The notes: generated by a model not told the origin, from the letters alone. DNA of 64,000 nt from Chitinophaga filiformis (GCF_023100805.1 NZ_CP095855.1:3637001-3701000), one strand, 5' to 3'. Positions 27,010-36,137 are shown, numbered from the stretch's first letter. Translations and numbers: made by a program.

Positions 27010-28330
27010 CGGCTGCCGCCATTTCCGCCTGCTTCAGGTCAGGTTGTGGCGGTATCGGTTTAATGATCATACGCAGGGCCTGGTCTCTGGTAAAGTAGGC
27101 CACGGTCCAGTTGTACATGGTCTTCAGCTTGTTGCGGTAATTAATGAGGGCCATGACGTGAATGAACAGCCACATGGCCCAGGCTATGAAACCATTGAAG
27201 TGCAGTTTGGGTTTAGGGATATCTGCCACGGCATTGTTACGGCCTATAATGGCCATGGTACCCTTGTCTACATAACTAAACGGCTTCAGGGGCTTATTGT
27301 CAGCCATGTGCGAGAAGTTGTCGGCCAGCAGCTTGCCCTGCTGCAAGGCCACCTGCGCCAGCTGGGGATGCCCTTCAGGGAAGTTCTTGTCGGTTGTCTG
27401 TATGCAGGTGTCGCCAATGGCGAAGATATCATCCACACCGATCACCCTGTTGTATGCATCCGTCATCATTCTCCTGCCAGCGCCGGTGCTGGCCACCGGA
27501 ATACCATCCATCAGCCTGGCAGTTACGCCGGCGGCCCAGATGAGGGTCTTGGTCTGAATAGTGTCCCCATTGCCCAGGATCACCTGGTCGTCCACGAAGT
27601 CTTTCACCCTGGTTTTCAGCTTGATCTTCACGCCCAGCTTGCGTAAAGCGTTATAGGTATGTCGCTGCGACTTTTTAGTCATCGGTTCCAGCAGGCTTTC
27701 TCCGCCGCTCACCAGGTAGATCTCCCCACCATGGCCATGCAGTTCCGGATAATCTTTTCTGACCACATACTGCCGCAACTCCGCCAGCATACCCGATACT
27801 TCCACACCGGTAGGGCCGCCACCTGCAATTACGATGGTGGTCAGCTTCCTGCGTTCTACAGGATCCTTGGTGATACAGGCTATCTCCAGTCTTTTTAACA
27901 GCGTATTCCGCATCTCGAGCGCATCATTCACGTTCTTCATCGGAATAGCAAGCTTCTTTATGTTTTCGTTGCCGAAATAATTAGTTTCAGTACCTGTGGC
28001 AAAAACCAGGTAATCATATTGTATTTCGCCATTGTTCAGGTAACAGATATGTGCTGCCGGGTCTACCCTTTGGAATTCTCCCATGTGGAAGTGGAGGTTG
28101 GCTTTGTCCCGGAACAGTTTTCGAAAAGGGTAACAGATGCTTGAAGTTTCCAGAAATCCCGTTGCCAGCTGATAGATCAGTGGCGGGAAGAAGTTATAGT
28201 TATTCTTATCTACCAATGTGATCTCGTAACGTTTGTCGTGTTGCAACCGTTGGGCCAGATTAATGCCTGCAAATCCTCCGCCGATGATCACTACCTTAAT
28301 TGCTTGTCCTTTTGTTTCTGAGCTTTCCAT
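26993..28330 (-). CDS. ndh: type II NADH dehydrogenase (NDH-2)
   Basis: 445 aa from the ATG at 28330 (MESSETKGQAIKVV). The FAD-binding motif VIIGGGFAGINLAQRL and NADH-binding motif VIAGGGPTGVEVSGML are in place, as is the late FAD segment GVDDIFAIGDTC. The C-terminal ~90 residues include a hydrophobic amphipathic region (WAMWLFIHVMALINYRNKL) used by NDH-2 enzymes to sit on the membrane. It would pass electrons from NADH to quinone without pumping protons. It is a stand-alone gene. Confidence 0.92.
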   Translation of the reverse strand: MESSETKGQAIKVVIIGGGFAGINLAQRLQHDKRYEITLVDKNNYNFFPPLIYQLATGFLETSSICYPFRKLFRDKANLHFHMGEFQRVDPAAHICYLNNGEIQYDYLVFATGTETNYFGNENIKKLAIPMKNVNDALEMRNTLLKRLEIACITKDPVERRKLTTIVIAGGGPTGVEVSGMLAELRQYVVRKDYPELHGHGGEIYLVSGGESLLEPMTKKSQRHTYNALRKLGVKIKLKTRVKDFVDDQVILGNGDTIQTKTLIWAAGVTARLMDGIPVASTGAGRRMMTDAYNRVIGVDDIFAIGDTCIQTTDKNFPEGHPQLAQVALQQGKLLADNFSHMADNKPLKPFSYVDKGTMAIIGRNNAVADIPKPKLHFNGFIAWAMWLFIHVMALINYRNKLKTMYNWTVAYFTRDQALRMIIKPIPPQPDLKQAEMAAAVKSSV

Positions 28331-28461
28331 TGTAAACTTATTTCCTGGTGTGTGAATCTGGTATGTAAATATAGTCAATCCGGCTTACATGATATAATCA
28401 TCCCTTCCACAGGCCATTCCAGCGGCATATCTTAGCGGAGATTTTCTATTTTTGCGGCACT

Positions 28462-28974
28462 ATGAATGGAATTACATTTATACCCGATTTTATACCCGAC
28501 CCCGAAGCGCTGTTTAGTTCACTGAGAGATAATGTTTTATGGGACGAAAGCATGCTTGCCCGTAAAACCGCCAGTTTTGGTGTCGCCTACAATTATTCGC
28601 AGATGAGTTACCCGTTTCAGGCCTTCACCACAGAGCTGGACGCCATTGTTGCCCAAATAGGGACTACACTTGGTTTTACGCCCAATAACTGCCTCATAAA
28701 CTATTACCTGGACGGCAAGTCCAAAATGGGATTTCATACCGACCAGACAGACATACTCGAACAAGGTACCGGTATTGCGATTGTTTCCGTTGGCGAGACA
28801 AGAACGCTCCGGTTTAAGAACATCAAAACACCAACAGAACTGATTGATTTCCCATTGCCTGCAGGCTCCCTGATCTATATGACACAGGAAGTGCAGGATG
28901 AATGGCTGCACGCCATTCCACCCTCAGATACCAATAATGGAAGAATGAGCCTTACTTTTCGCGCAATTAAATAA
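28462..28974 (+). CDS. alkB: AlkB-family 2-oxoglutarate/Fe(II) dioxygenase
   Basis: 170 aa. It carries the double-stranded beta-helix core, with the iron-binding HTD (in GFHTDQTDIL) and the later His, and the 2-oxoglutarate-binding Arg in MSLTFR near the C-terminus. The segment NNCLINYYLDGKSKMGFH is typical of this family. The enzyme probably removes alkyl damage from nucleic acid bases. A TATTTTTG box at 28447-28454 ends only 7 bp before the ATG, so the transcript may be nearly leaderless. An SGNH hydrolase gene follows after 8 bp. Confidence 0.88.
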   Translation: MNGITFIPDFIPDPEALFSSLRDNVLWDESMLARKTASFGVAYNYSQMSYPFQAFTTELDAIVAQIGTTLGFTPNNCLINYYLDGKSKMGFHTDQTDILEQGTGIAIVSVGETRTLRFKNIKTPTELIDFPLPAGSLIYMTQEVQDEWLHAIPPSDTNNGRMSLTFRAIK

Positions 28975-28982
28975 TCATGTTT

Positions 28983-29642
28983 ATGAAGAAACTGTTAAGC
29001 TTTTTAGTACTGATCCTGATTGTTTGTATTCCGGCTGTTCATGCGCAGCGATACCAGGACGACATTAATACCATCCTGAAATGGGATAAGATGTATACAC
29101 CGCCGGCCAATCCCATACTGTTCACCGGCAGTTCTTCCATTCGCAAATGGGACGACCTGGAAAGAACATTCAGCAACTATGTGGTGATGAACAGGGGAGT
29201 AGGAGGCGCGGTAACGAACGATATCATCTATTACGCCAACCAGATCATTTTTCCCTATCACCCGCGCCAGATAGTGCTCTATGTCGGCGAAAATGACCTG
29301 GTGGAAAAAGGTGTAACAGCGGATACTATCTTTAACAGGTTTAAAAACCTGTATGCCACTATCAGAAATAAACTGCCCAATATTCCTATTGTATATATTT
29401 CCATAAAACCGAGCCCAAGCAGGGTGGAATTCCTACCTGTTGCCAGGCAGGCGAATAGCCTCATCCGCAGTTATATCAGCAAACAGACCAACATCGTGTT
29501 TGTAGATGTTTTTCAGCTGATGCTCGATAAGAACGGCCAACCCAGGAAAGAGCTCTTTGTGGAGGATATGCTGCACATGAACGCCCAGGGCTATGCTATC
29601 TGGAAAAAGGCCGTAAGTCCTTATCTCCTGCGCAGACAATAG
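28983..29642 (+). CDS. secreted SGNH/GDSL hydrolase
   Basis: 219 aa with signal peptide MKKLLSFLVLILIVCIPAVH ending at AQR. SGNH blocks are visible: block I in LFTGSSSIRKWDD (catalytic Ser), block II Gly in NRGVGG, block III Asn in YVGENDL, and block V DMLHMNAQGY with the Asp and His. Such enzymes deacylate sugars, lipids or peptidoglycan; substrate unknown. It may share a transcript with alkB (8-bp gap), although the two are not obviously related in function. Confidence 0.88.
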   Translation: MKKLLSFLVLILIVCIPAVHAQRYQDDINTILKWDKMYTPPANPILFTGSSSIRKWDDLERTFSNYVVMNRGVGGAVTNDIIYYANQIIFPYHPRQIVLYVGENDLVEKGVTADTIFNRFKNLYATIRNKLPNIPIVYISIKPSPSRVEFLPVARQANSLIRSYISKQTNIVFVDVFQLMLDKNGQPRKELFVEDMLHMNAQGYAIWKKAVSPYLLRRQ

Positions 29643-29711
29643 CCAGCTCTACCTATCGTGCCGGCAGGGGCATGTGTTTTGCAACATCTTTTTCGTAATA
29701 AACCTACTGTT

Positions 29712-30998
29712 ATGAAAAAGATGTTGCCGTTGCTGATGCTGCTCGGTCATGCCTGGATATTGTACGGACAGCGGCCGGAATTACCACCTCCACATGCAAC
29801 AAAGTCCTACACGAACTACAGTCATGTAAAAGGTTGGGACGACGGTACCAAACCAATAGCTCCGGAAGGCTTTGAAGTAACATTATATGCTGACGGATTT
29901 AACAATCCCCGCTGGCTGTATGAACTGCCTAACGGCGATCTGCTGGTAGCAGAAGCCAACTCTCACTTCGGCTTCTTTAAAAAGATCGGAGCCGCCCTCA
30001 TAGGTGCTACTAAATCCAATAATGTAAAGAAGAGCGCCGACCGCATCACCCTGTTAAGGGACGCCGATCATGACGGTGTACCGGAAACGAGGACCGTCTT
30101 CCTCAAAGACCTGCATCAGCCGTTCGGCATGTTGCTGGTGGGCGATCAGTTCTATGTAGCCAATACAGACGGTTTACTGCGTTTCCCATACACAACAGGG
30201 GCCACCAGTATCAATGCAAAAGGAGAGAAAATAGCCACTTTTACCGCCGGTAAGGTAAACCGGCACTGGACGCGTAATATCATCGCCAATAAGGATAAAA
30301 CAAAGTTCTATATAGCGGTGGGCTGTGGTACAGACCATGGGGAAAAAGGTCTGGACAAGGAAGTATTAAGGGCCAATATCCTTGAAATGAACCCTGACGG
30401 TAGTGGTATGCGGGTGTATGCATCCGGATTGAGAAACCCGGTAGGAATGGACTGGGCGCCTGGCACTAATATCCTCTGGACAGTGGTCAATGAACGGGAT
30501 GAACTGGGTAATGACCTGGTGCCTGACTATTTGACAGGGGTAAAGGAAGGCGCTTTTTATGGATGGCCCTATTGTTATTGGGGGCAGCACAAGGATCCCA
30601 GGGTACCCAATGCGCCAGAAGGGCTGGTAGAAAAAGCCACTGTACCCGACTACGAGCTGAAATCCCATACCGCCTCTTTAGGCCTGGCCTTTTATACAAA
30701 GAACAGTTTCCCGGAAAAATACAGGAATGGGGCATTTATTACCCAGCATGGTTCCTGGAACCGTAAACCTTTATCGGGTTATAAGGTATTATTCGTTCCC
30801 TTTAAGAACGGCAAGCCTGCCGGTGAAGCAGAAGAATTCCTGACAGGGTTTATGAAAGACAGTGTAGCAGGAGATGTGCGGGGAAGGCCAGTAGGTATCA
30901 TTGTTTCTGACAGAGGTGACATGTTTATCACAGACGATAAAACAAACCGTGTCTGGAAGATCAGCTACGGTAAACTAAAATCGGGGGCCAGGATGTGA
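29712..30998 (+). CDS. PQQ-type sorbosone dehydrogenase-like protein, secreted
   Basis: 428 aa from the ATG at 29712 (signal MKKMLPLLMLLGHAWILYGQ). The remainder is a six-bladed beta-propeller of the glucose/sorbosone dehydrogenase family, with repeats such as GFEVTLYADGFNNPRWLYEL, VYASGLRNPVGMDW, GAFYGWPYCYWGQH and FITQHGSWNRKPLSGYKV. The family oxidises sugars using PQQ in the periplasm. No PQQ biosynthesis gene is in the window. It is followed directly by the 27-bp repeat array. Confidence 0.87.
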   Translation: MKKMLPLLMLLGHAWILYGQRPELPPPHATKSYTNYSHVKGWDDGTKPIAPEGFEVTLYADGFNNPRWLYELPNGDLLVAEANSHFGFFKKIGAALIGATKSNNVKKSADRITLLRDADHDGVPETRTVFLKDLHQPFGMLLVGDQFYVANTDGLLRFPYTTGATSINAKGEKIATFTAGKVNRHWTRNIIANKDKTKFYIAVGCGTDHGEKGLDKEVLRANILEMNPDGSGMRVYASGLRNPVGMDWAPGTNILWTVVNERDELGNDLVPDYLTGVKEGAFYGWPYCYWGQHKDPRVPNAPEGLVEKATVPDYELKSHTASLGLAFYTKNSFPEKYRNGAFITQHGSWNRKPLSGYKVLFVPFKNGKPAGEAEEFLTGFMKDSVAGDVRGRPVGIIVSDRGDMFITDDKTNRVWKISYGKLKSGARM

Positions 30999-31000
30999 TG

Positions 31001-31440
31001 GTGACAACCCCGGGTTCGTTACGTGGGGTGACAACCCCGTGTTTGTTACGTGGGAATAAACCCCGGTTTAATAATGTATTAACAAAACATCCATCGGCTC
31101 CGTAGGTGCCGCCGTGTTTGTAGCGCGGGGTGACAACCCCGGGTTCGTTACGCGGGGTGACAACCCCGGGTTCGTTAGGCGGGGTGACAACCCCGTGTTT
31201 GTTACGTGGGAATAAACCCCGGGTTCGTTACGTGGGAATAAACCCCGGTTTAATAATGTATTTAACAAAACATCCATCGGCTCCGTAGGTGCCGCCGTGT
31301 TTGTAGCGCGGGGTGACAACCCCGGGTTTGTTACGCGGGGTGACAACCCCGGGTTTGTTACGCGGGGTGACAACCCCGGGTTCGTTACGCGGGGTGACAA
31401 CCCCGGGTTTGTTACGCGGGGTGACAACCCCGGGTTTGTT
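31001..31440. repeat. 27-bp tandem repeat array with internal 183-bp higher-order duplication
   Basis: The basic unit is close to GGGTGACAACCCCGGGTTYG plus TTACGCG, about 27 bp. Ten units have the GTGACAACCCC core; three variants read GGAATAAACCCC. Each core unit contains a small hairpin GGGG-TGACAA-CCCC. Two copies of a longer interrupting segment (AACAAAACATCCATCGGCTC plus about 30 bp) start at 31081 and 31264 with a 183-bp spacing, showing a higher-order duplication. The units abut with no unique spacers. The array fills the gap between the sorbosone dehydrogenase gene and a tiny membrane-protein gene on the other strand. Confidence 0.9.
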
Positions 31441-31443
31441 AGA

Positions 31444-31563
31444 TCAATTACAATGCCCCAGGGCCCAATAAATAATAATAAATAACACAATAGTACCCAG
31501 GCAGCCGCCCCCGAATTTTTTAGCGCCCCAAAAGGCAATGATCGCTCTGAAGAATTTATTCAT
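31444..31563 (-). CDS. 39-aa single-pass membrane peptide
   Basis: The ATG at 31563 opens a 39-codon frame: MNKFFRAIIAFWGAKKFGGG, then CLGTIVLFIIIYWALGHCN and TGA. It has a basic amphipathic N-terminus, a Gly-rich turn and one membrane helix. This form is like short conserved membrane peptides I recall in Bacteroidota, though that cannot be checked here. The stop codon lies four bases from the repeat array, which never interrupts it. It was read directly from the sequence. A different frame runs on through the repeats (to 31068), but the short frame looks more protein-like. Confidence 0.65.
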   Translation of the reverse strand: MNKFFRAIIAFWGAKKFGGGCLGTIVLFIIIYWALGHCN

Positions 31564-31594
31564 GGTTGACAGTTTATAATGGGGTAATACAATA

Positions 31595-31628
31595 AACAGG
31601 CCTGATGTTATGCTACATCAGGCCTGTT
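31595..31628 (-). terminator. terminator hairpin after cbpM
   Basis: Arms 31595-31608 and 31615-31628 are perfect 14-bp complements around a 6-nt loop, 9 bp past the cbpM stop. On the minus strand it is followed by TATTGTATT, a weak T-tract. Confidence 0.65.
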
Positions 31629-31636
31629 CATTGTTC

Positions 31637-31930
31637 TCAGAATCCCTCATACAAATGCAGCCGTGCTCTCAGTGCTGCTATTTCAGACTGCATATGCCTG
31701 ATCTTATCAAGCAGGTGCTTAATCACTTCAATACCGGCCGTATTAATGCCCATCTCACTGTACCACCTGGTATACAGCTCCAGGTCCTGCAGCTGTTCTT
31801 CTGATACGAAACGGTCGCCCTCTATAACGGTAATGGCTATTAGTCCTTCGTCTGCCAGTGAGTTAATAAAGTCGGTTTCAATTTCATGTATGCTGCAATA
31901 TTGGGTAATGGCTATCATTGCTGTTTGCAT
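31637..31930 (-). CDS. cbpM: CbpM-type chaperone modulator
   Basis: 97 aa, normal for CbpM. The MerR-like helical fold is suggested by ITQYCSIHEIETDFINSLAD and the C-terminal coiled helix VIKHLLDKIRHMQSEIAALR. CbpM binds the J-domain of CbpA and inhibits it. The gene lies 10 bp downstream of cbpA on the same strand, the standard arrangement, which makes the call firm despite the short sequence. Confidence 0.88.
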   Translation of the reverse strand: MQTAMIAITQYCSIHEIETDFINSLADEGLIAITVIEGDRFVSEEQLQDLELYTRWYSEMGINTAGIEVIKHLLDKIRHMQSEIAALRARLHLYEGF

Positions 31931-31940
31931 AACGGGTTGT

Positions 31941-32873
31941 TTAATGTGATGATGCGGCCAGTTGCCTGAATAGTTCTTTCTGCGCTTCTGTCAGATTGGT
32001 CGGAAGCAAAACGGAATACGTGATGATCAGGTCTCCTGATACATTTTCCTGTTTATACACGGGAAAGCCTTTGCCTTTCAGCCTGGCTTTGGTACCATTC
32101 TGTGTTTCCGGTTTAATCTTCAGTTTCACCTTTCCGCTTAATGTATCGATGGTCACGTCTCCTCCCAATATGGCGGTATAAAGATCCAGCTCCACGTTCA
32201 TATAAAGGTCGTTATCCACCCTTTTAAATACCGGATCTTCTGCTATTACAAACGTAATATACAGGTCTCCGTTGGGGCCTCCGTTACCTCCCGGTGCACC
32301 ATGTCCTTTCAGCTTGATGACCTGCCCGTTGGCAATACCGGCGGGTATGGTGATGCGCAGTTGCTTGTCGTTCACGCTCAGCGTATGCTGATGGGTAGTA
32401 TAGGCGTCCCGCAGACTGATATGAAGTTCTGCATTGTAATCCTGACCACGGAACTTGCGCCGGCTGCCACCGGTGCGGTTACCGAAGAGGGATTCAAAGA
32501 AGTCGGAGAACTGTCCTTCGGAAAAGTCGCCGAAGTCCTGTCCGCCAAAACCCTGTCCACCGAAATCTTGTCCGCCAAAGCCGCCATATCCCTGCTGTCC
32601 GCCAAAGCCTGCGCCCTGTTGCTGTCGCGCCTTCTCATACTGGTCCGCATGTTGCCAGTGCTCTCCGTAAGCATCGTATTTCTTACGTTTTTCCGGGTCG
32701 CTCAGTACCTCGTTCGCCTCATTGATCTGCTGAAATTTAATATGCGCCTCCTTATCGTTAGGGTTCATGTCGGGATGGTGTTTCCTGGCAAGCTTCCTGT
32801 ATGCTTTCTTTATGTCGTCCTGGGAGGCTTTTTTGTCTACTCCAAGTACCTTGTAATAATCTATAAAAGCCAT
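31941..32873 (-). CDS. cbpA: CbpA-type DnaJ co-chaperone
   Basis: 310 aa. The J-domain (residues 1-70) has the HPD motif in [13 protein letters not shown] Gly/Phe/Gln-rich linker follows (~85-130, repeated GGQDFGG units), then the two C-terminal substrate-binding beta domains ([29 protein letters not shown]). There is no zinc-finger, so this is a CbpA rather than DnaJ. It stimulates DnaK ATPase and helps handle unfolded proteins. It heads an operon with cbpM. Confidence 0.95.
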   Translation of the reverse strand: MAFIDYYKVLGVDKKASQDDIKKAYRKLARKHHPDMNPNDKEAHIKFQQINEANEVLSDPEKRKKYDAYGEHWQHADQYEKARQQQGAGFGGQQGYGGFGGQDFGGQGFGGQDFGDFSEGQFSDFFESLFGNRTGGSRRKFRGQDYNAELHISLRDAYTTHQHTLSVNDKQLRITIPAGIANGQVIKLKGHGAPGGNGGPNGDLYITFVIAEDPVFKRVDNDLYMNVELDLYTAILGGDVTIDTLSGKVKLKIKPETQNGTKARLKGKGFPVYKQENVSGDLIITYSVLLPTNLTEAQKELFRQLAASSH

Positions 32874-32937
32874 ATGTTATAGTGTATATCTCTCTATTGC
32901 ACAAAATCTTTGCCATCTCTCATTATAATAATTTATT

Positions 32938-32945
32938 TATATTTG
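32938..32945 (+). promoter_or_regulatory. candidate -7 box of the hypothetical gene at 32965
   Basis: TATATTTG matches TAnnTTTG exactly. A TTTG at 32909-32912 lies 25 bp upstream, slightly beyond the usual -33 spacing. The start of transcription would fall near 32952, just before the TTG start at 32965. Confidence 0.5.
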
Positions 32946-32964
32946 GTACTTAAACCCTTATCCC

Positions 32965-33435
32965 TTGGACACACAACAATCACTTGCCGGGAGTGCTACC
33001 GGCACTTTTCAGGCTACAGAACCGTCTAAAGCAAAGATCAAAACACAAAGCATCCGGTTACTTGCATCCGGTCTGATGGGACAACTGTCATCTAAGGAAC
33101 CATTGGTGTCATTGCGTAAGTCCGGTGATTTTCAGGACTGTTATGATGTGAACCTCCACATGTACCTGCCGGACCACGCCAGGAACGTACACCTGGATGA
33201 AAACATTTCCGACTGTGGTGTGATCGAGATCTGGAATGGCCCTATTGAAGTCAGAGATATCAACATTATCTATGACAATCCGGCAGGTCATCCTGAAATT
33301 TATGCCTATTCGTTATGGGAGATCAAATTCCGTTACTGCGTGGAAGGCCGTGAAATGCCGGCTATCCGTGTACGTTATGTTATTGGTGATCCTGAAACAA
33401 CAAATGGTACCGTTACCAGTGTTGAGAAGACCTGA
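32965..33435 (+). CDS. hypothetical protein, 156 aa, TTG start
   Basis: The frame begins with TTG at 32965, supported by the -7 box 20 bp upstream. The next in-frame ATG (about codon 38) would remove a Thr/Ser/Gln-rich N-terminus. The product is soluble and beta-rich, with a central segment VIEIWNGPIEVRDINIIYDN and the end AIRVRYVIGDPETTNGTV. No family was recognised. It precedes a histidine kinase gene by only 5 bp, so the two are probably co-transcribed and a role connected with that sensor is possible but unproven. Confidence 0.65.
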   Translation: MDTQQSLAGSATGTFQATEPSKAKIKTQSIRLLASGLMGQLSSKEPLVSLRKSGDFQDCYDVNLHMYLPDHARNVHLDENISDCGVIEIWNGPIEVRDINIIYDNPAGHPEIYAYSLWEIKFRYCVEGREMPAIRVRYVIGDPETTNGTVTSVEKT

Positions 33436-33440
33436 TCCGC

Positions 33441-35282
33441 ATGCTAAGATCCCTGTGTTACCAGCTGCTTATTTTATTGTTATGCTGTAGTACCCTCAAC
33501 AAGGTATCTGCACAGAAAATTAATCTGCCTGCCGCAATCCGGCAGTTGATCACACAACAATGTAATGTGTGTAGTCAGCTGCCGGCTGGCCAGGACAGCG
33601 TCGTGTCCCGCTATTTCCATCAATGCCATGCCGCGCTGGATAGCGGCAACCTGGATGATGGATTCAAATACGCGTCCACCATTACCGCTATCACCGACAG
33701 CAATTCCCTTGCGCCGCGCATACTTACCGTAAAGTTCCTGAAGGCCAAGATCCTTTACTACAAAGACTTCTACAAAGAAGCGCTGTCGGAATACCTGAAG
33801 CTCTCAGCTATTCCGGCGCTTGATATCAATATCCAGGCAAATATTTATCCCAATATCGGGGAGATCTATCTCGAACAGCGTCAGTTCAACGAGTCCCTTG
33901 CATATTTCAACCTGATACAACAACGTTTTTTCCACCTCTATGAACCGGTGGTGGCCAGGAAGATCCTGAACAATACAGGCGTATGCCTGCTGCACATGGC
34001 GCGGTTTAAGGAAGCAGAAGAGAAATTTGAAAAGAGTATAGCCATTGCCGCAGAACTGAAAGATACCACTGCCCTGGTGAACTCCTTCCTGAACACTGCG
34101 CTGCTGTACGACCAGCAGGTGCGGCAGAAGGAAGCATGGAGTTACCTGCAACGTGCTATGGCGCTGGCGAAGAAAGCCAGTGACCTGAAGATCCGCAGTA
34201 AGGTATACCTGAACTTTGCCATTGTAGAAGAACGCACAGGGCATTTTCAGGCTGCGCTGGGGTACCGGAAGGAATACGAGCAGCTGGAAGCGCAGATCGC
34301 CAACCGCGATAAGATATGGGAACTGGCGGAACAGGACAAGAAGATCGCTATACAACAGCAGGAATACAAATTACAGTTACTGCGGCAGGAGAGCAGACTC
34401 CGTGAAGCAGAGCTGACAAGAAGAAGATGGCAGCGGAACACCTTTTTTGCCCTTTCCCTGTTCTTCCTGTCCTGCGCCGGCCTGATATTCTTCGCCTACC
34501 GGCAAACGCAGAAGCGGAACCGCATTATTGCCGAACAGAATGACAAGCTGGAACTGCTCAATGAAACGAAAGACCAGCTGTTCTCTATCGTAGCGCACGA
34601 CCTGCGTTCTCCCGTAAATCACCTCAAGATCAACCTGTCCTACCTGAAAGATACCCTTGCCCGTAACAAGATCAGGGAGGCTACGGCGTTGTCGGAGAAT
34701 ATTGAGAAGATCTCCGACAATACCTATGCGCTCCTGAACAACCTGTTGTACTGGTCACTGGGGCAGACAGGCCAGCTAAGCCTGCACCCCGAACAGCATG
34801 ACGCCAGCAGGATCATTGCACAGGTGGTGTACGATTTTAATGCGGGCGCTGCCCTGAAAAGGATCACTATCATCAATGAAGTGCCGGCAGGAACGACCTT
34901 TCTGGCAGACCTGAATACCGTCAAGATCATCTTCAGGAATATTATAGACAACGCGATCAAATACACGCATCCCAGCGGCACTATCACTATTTCCGGGCAA
35001 ACCCGGGGAAACAGTTGTGAAATAACAGTGCGGGATACGGGTATCGGAATGGACGAAAAGATCATACAGGCCATTTACAAAAGGGATACAAAACGCATAC
35101 AACAAGATACAGGGGGCAGCAAGAGTACCGGACTTGGATTGTGGCTGGTAAAGGCAATGACGGAAAAGAACGGAGGGGTATTACGTATTACCGGCAGCGT
35201 CGGAGCCGGCACCACTATTGTGGTCTGCCTGCCTGCTAATGAACATTATGAAGGAACTGAAAGTACTCATCCTGGAAGATAG
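33441..35282 (+). CDS. TPR-containing sensor histidine kinase
   Basis: 613 aa. A signal peptide (1-25, ends VSAQ) leads to an exported TPR region (~45-290, e.g. AKILYYKDFYKEALSEYLKL, NNTGVCLLHMARFKEAEEKF). A predicted coiled segment, then one membrane helix at ~333-353 (FFALSLFFLSCAGLIFFAY), follow. The cytoplasmic kinase has the H-box VAHDLRSPVNHLKINL (His near residue 386), N-box IIDNAIKYTHP (~500), G1 DTGIGMDEK and G2 STGLGLWLV. It senses an unknown signal and likely phosphorylates the LytTR regulator, whose gene overlaps its 3' end. Confidence 0.93.
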   Translation: MLRSLCYQLLILLLCCSTLNKVSAQKINLPAAIRQLITQQCNVCSQLPAGQDSVVSRYFHQCHAALDSGNLDDGFKYASTITAITDSNSLAPRILTVKFLKAKILYYKDFYKEALSEYLKLSAIPALDINIQANIYPNIGEIYLEQRQFNESLAYFNLIQQRFFHLYEPVVARKILNNTGVCLLHMARFKEAEEKFEKSIAIAAELKDTTALVNSFLNTALLYDQQVRQKEAWSYLQRAMALAKKASDLKIRSKVYLNFAIVEERTGHFQAALGYRKEYEQLEAQIANRDKIWELAEQDKKIAIQQQEYKLQLLRQESRLREAELTRRRWQRNTFFALSLFFLSCAGLIFFAYRQTQKRNRIIAEQNDKLELLNETKDQLFSIVAHDLRSPVNHLKINLSYLKDTLARNKIREATALSENIEKISDNTYALLNNLLYWSLGQTGQLSLHPEQHDASRIIAQVVYDFNAGAALKRITIINEVPAGTTFLADLNTVKIIFRNIIDNAIKYTHPSGTITISGQTRGNSCEITVRDTGIGMDEKIIQAIYKRDTKRIQQDTGGSKSTGLGLWLVKAMTEKNGGVLRITGSVGAGTTIVVCLPANEHYEGTESTHPGR

Positions 35283-35991
35283 TCCGGCGGAAGCCGACTT
35301 CCTGGAGAGTTTTTTACGCCAGCTGGGCTGCACTGATATCAGGATCACCACTGTACTGAAAGACGCGGTGGCCGCTTACGATGAAGAGCTCCCGGACATT
35401 TGCCTGATTGACATTTACCTGGGCGACAAGCCAGACGGGATCCTTTTTGCCGAAACCATCAATGAGCACAGGGAACAAAAACGCCCTTTTATCTTCCTGA
35501 CCAGCGCCAACGATAATACCACCTTCCGTCTGGCTAAATTCACATCGCCTTACAATTACCTGCTCAAGCCCTACAATCCGCTGGAGCTGCAATATGCCAT
35601 CGAACTGGCCCTCTCAAAGTTCAAACAGGAAACAGTAGCGCCCCCGGCGCAGGCCATTCCCCAGGCCTCCGATACCCTGTTCATCAAAAAAGGCAACCTG
35701 CTGCAAAGGATAGCCATTGACGACATCAGGTATATTGAAGTGGACGGGAAATACAGTAAAGTGGTGTGCCATACGGAGAAATTCGTGATCCAGCAGTCGC
35801 TCAAGGACTTGCAGGTCCAGTTACCGGCGGTGCAGTTCTGCCGCGTACACCGGAACTATATTGTGAATGTGAAAGAGGTGACGAAGATCAATGTACTTAA
35901 TAACGAGATCTTTTTCAGGGATGGGGAAACCCTCTTTTTCAGCCGCCGTTATATCGACGAGTTCCTGCAAGCCTTCAAGATCTTCAAATAA
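35248..35991 (+). CDS. LytTR-family response regulator
   Basis: 247 aa from the ATG at 35248 (MKELKVLILEDS); another in-frame ATG lies at 35239. The receiver domain (1-125) carries acidic residues ED, the phospho-acceptor Asp in LIDIYLGDKPDG, and Lys in YLLKPYNP. The C-terminal LytTR DNA-binding domain (~145-245) includes IRYIEVDGKYSKVVCH and FCRVHRNYIVNVKEV. Its 5' end lies inside the histidine kinase gene by 35 bp, showing translational coupling. Target genes are not known. Confidence 0.93.
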   Translation: MKELKVLILEDSPAEADFLESFLRQLGCTDIRITTVLKDAVAAYDEELPDICLIDIYLGDKPDGILFAETINEHREQKRPFIFLTSANDNTTFRLAKFTSPYNYLLKPYNPLELQYAIELALSKFKQETVAPPAQAIPQASDTLFIKKGNLLQRIAIDDIRYIEVDGKYSKVVCHTEKFVIQQSLKDLQVQLPAVQFCRVHRNYIVNVKEVTKINVLNNEIFFRDGETLFFSRRYIDEFLQAFKIFK

Positions 35992-36137
35992 AAGAGGAAG
36001 GAGCACCTGGGGCTGGCACTCCTTCTCATGACCATAACCATATCCTGGCTTAAAGAGGAACTCTAAGATCTCAATAATCCTTACGCATTTTGATGGAAAT
36101 GTCATAAGAAGGCATATGAAGGGAATAAGCGGTATTT

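Noticed and set aside
31001..31440. CRISPR array
   Set aside because: Units abut directly without unique spacers of regular length, and no cas gene is near.
31068..31538. 156-codon frame with TNPGLSPRV repeats on the minus strand
   Set aside because: The periodic peptide is a by-product of the 27-bp DNA repeat. The overlapping 39-aa frame at 31444-31563 is more protein-like. A real repeat protein is not excluded, but not supported.
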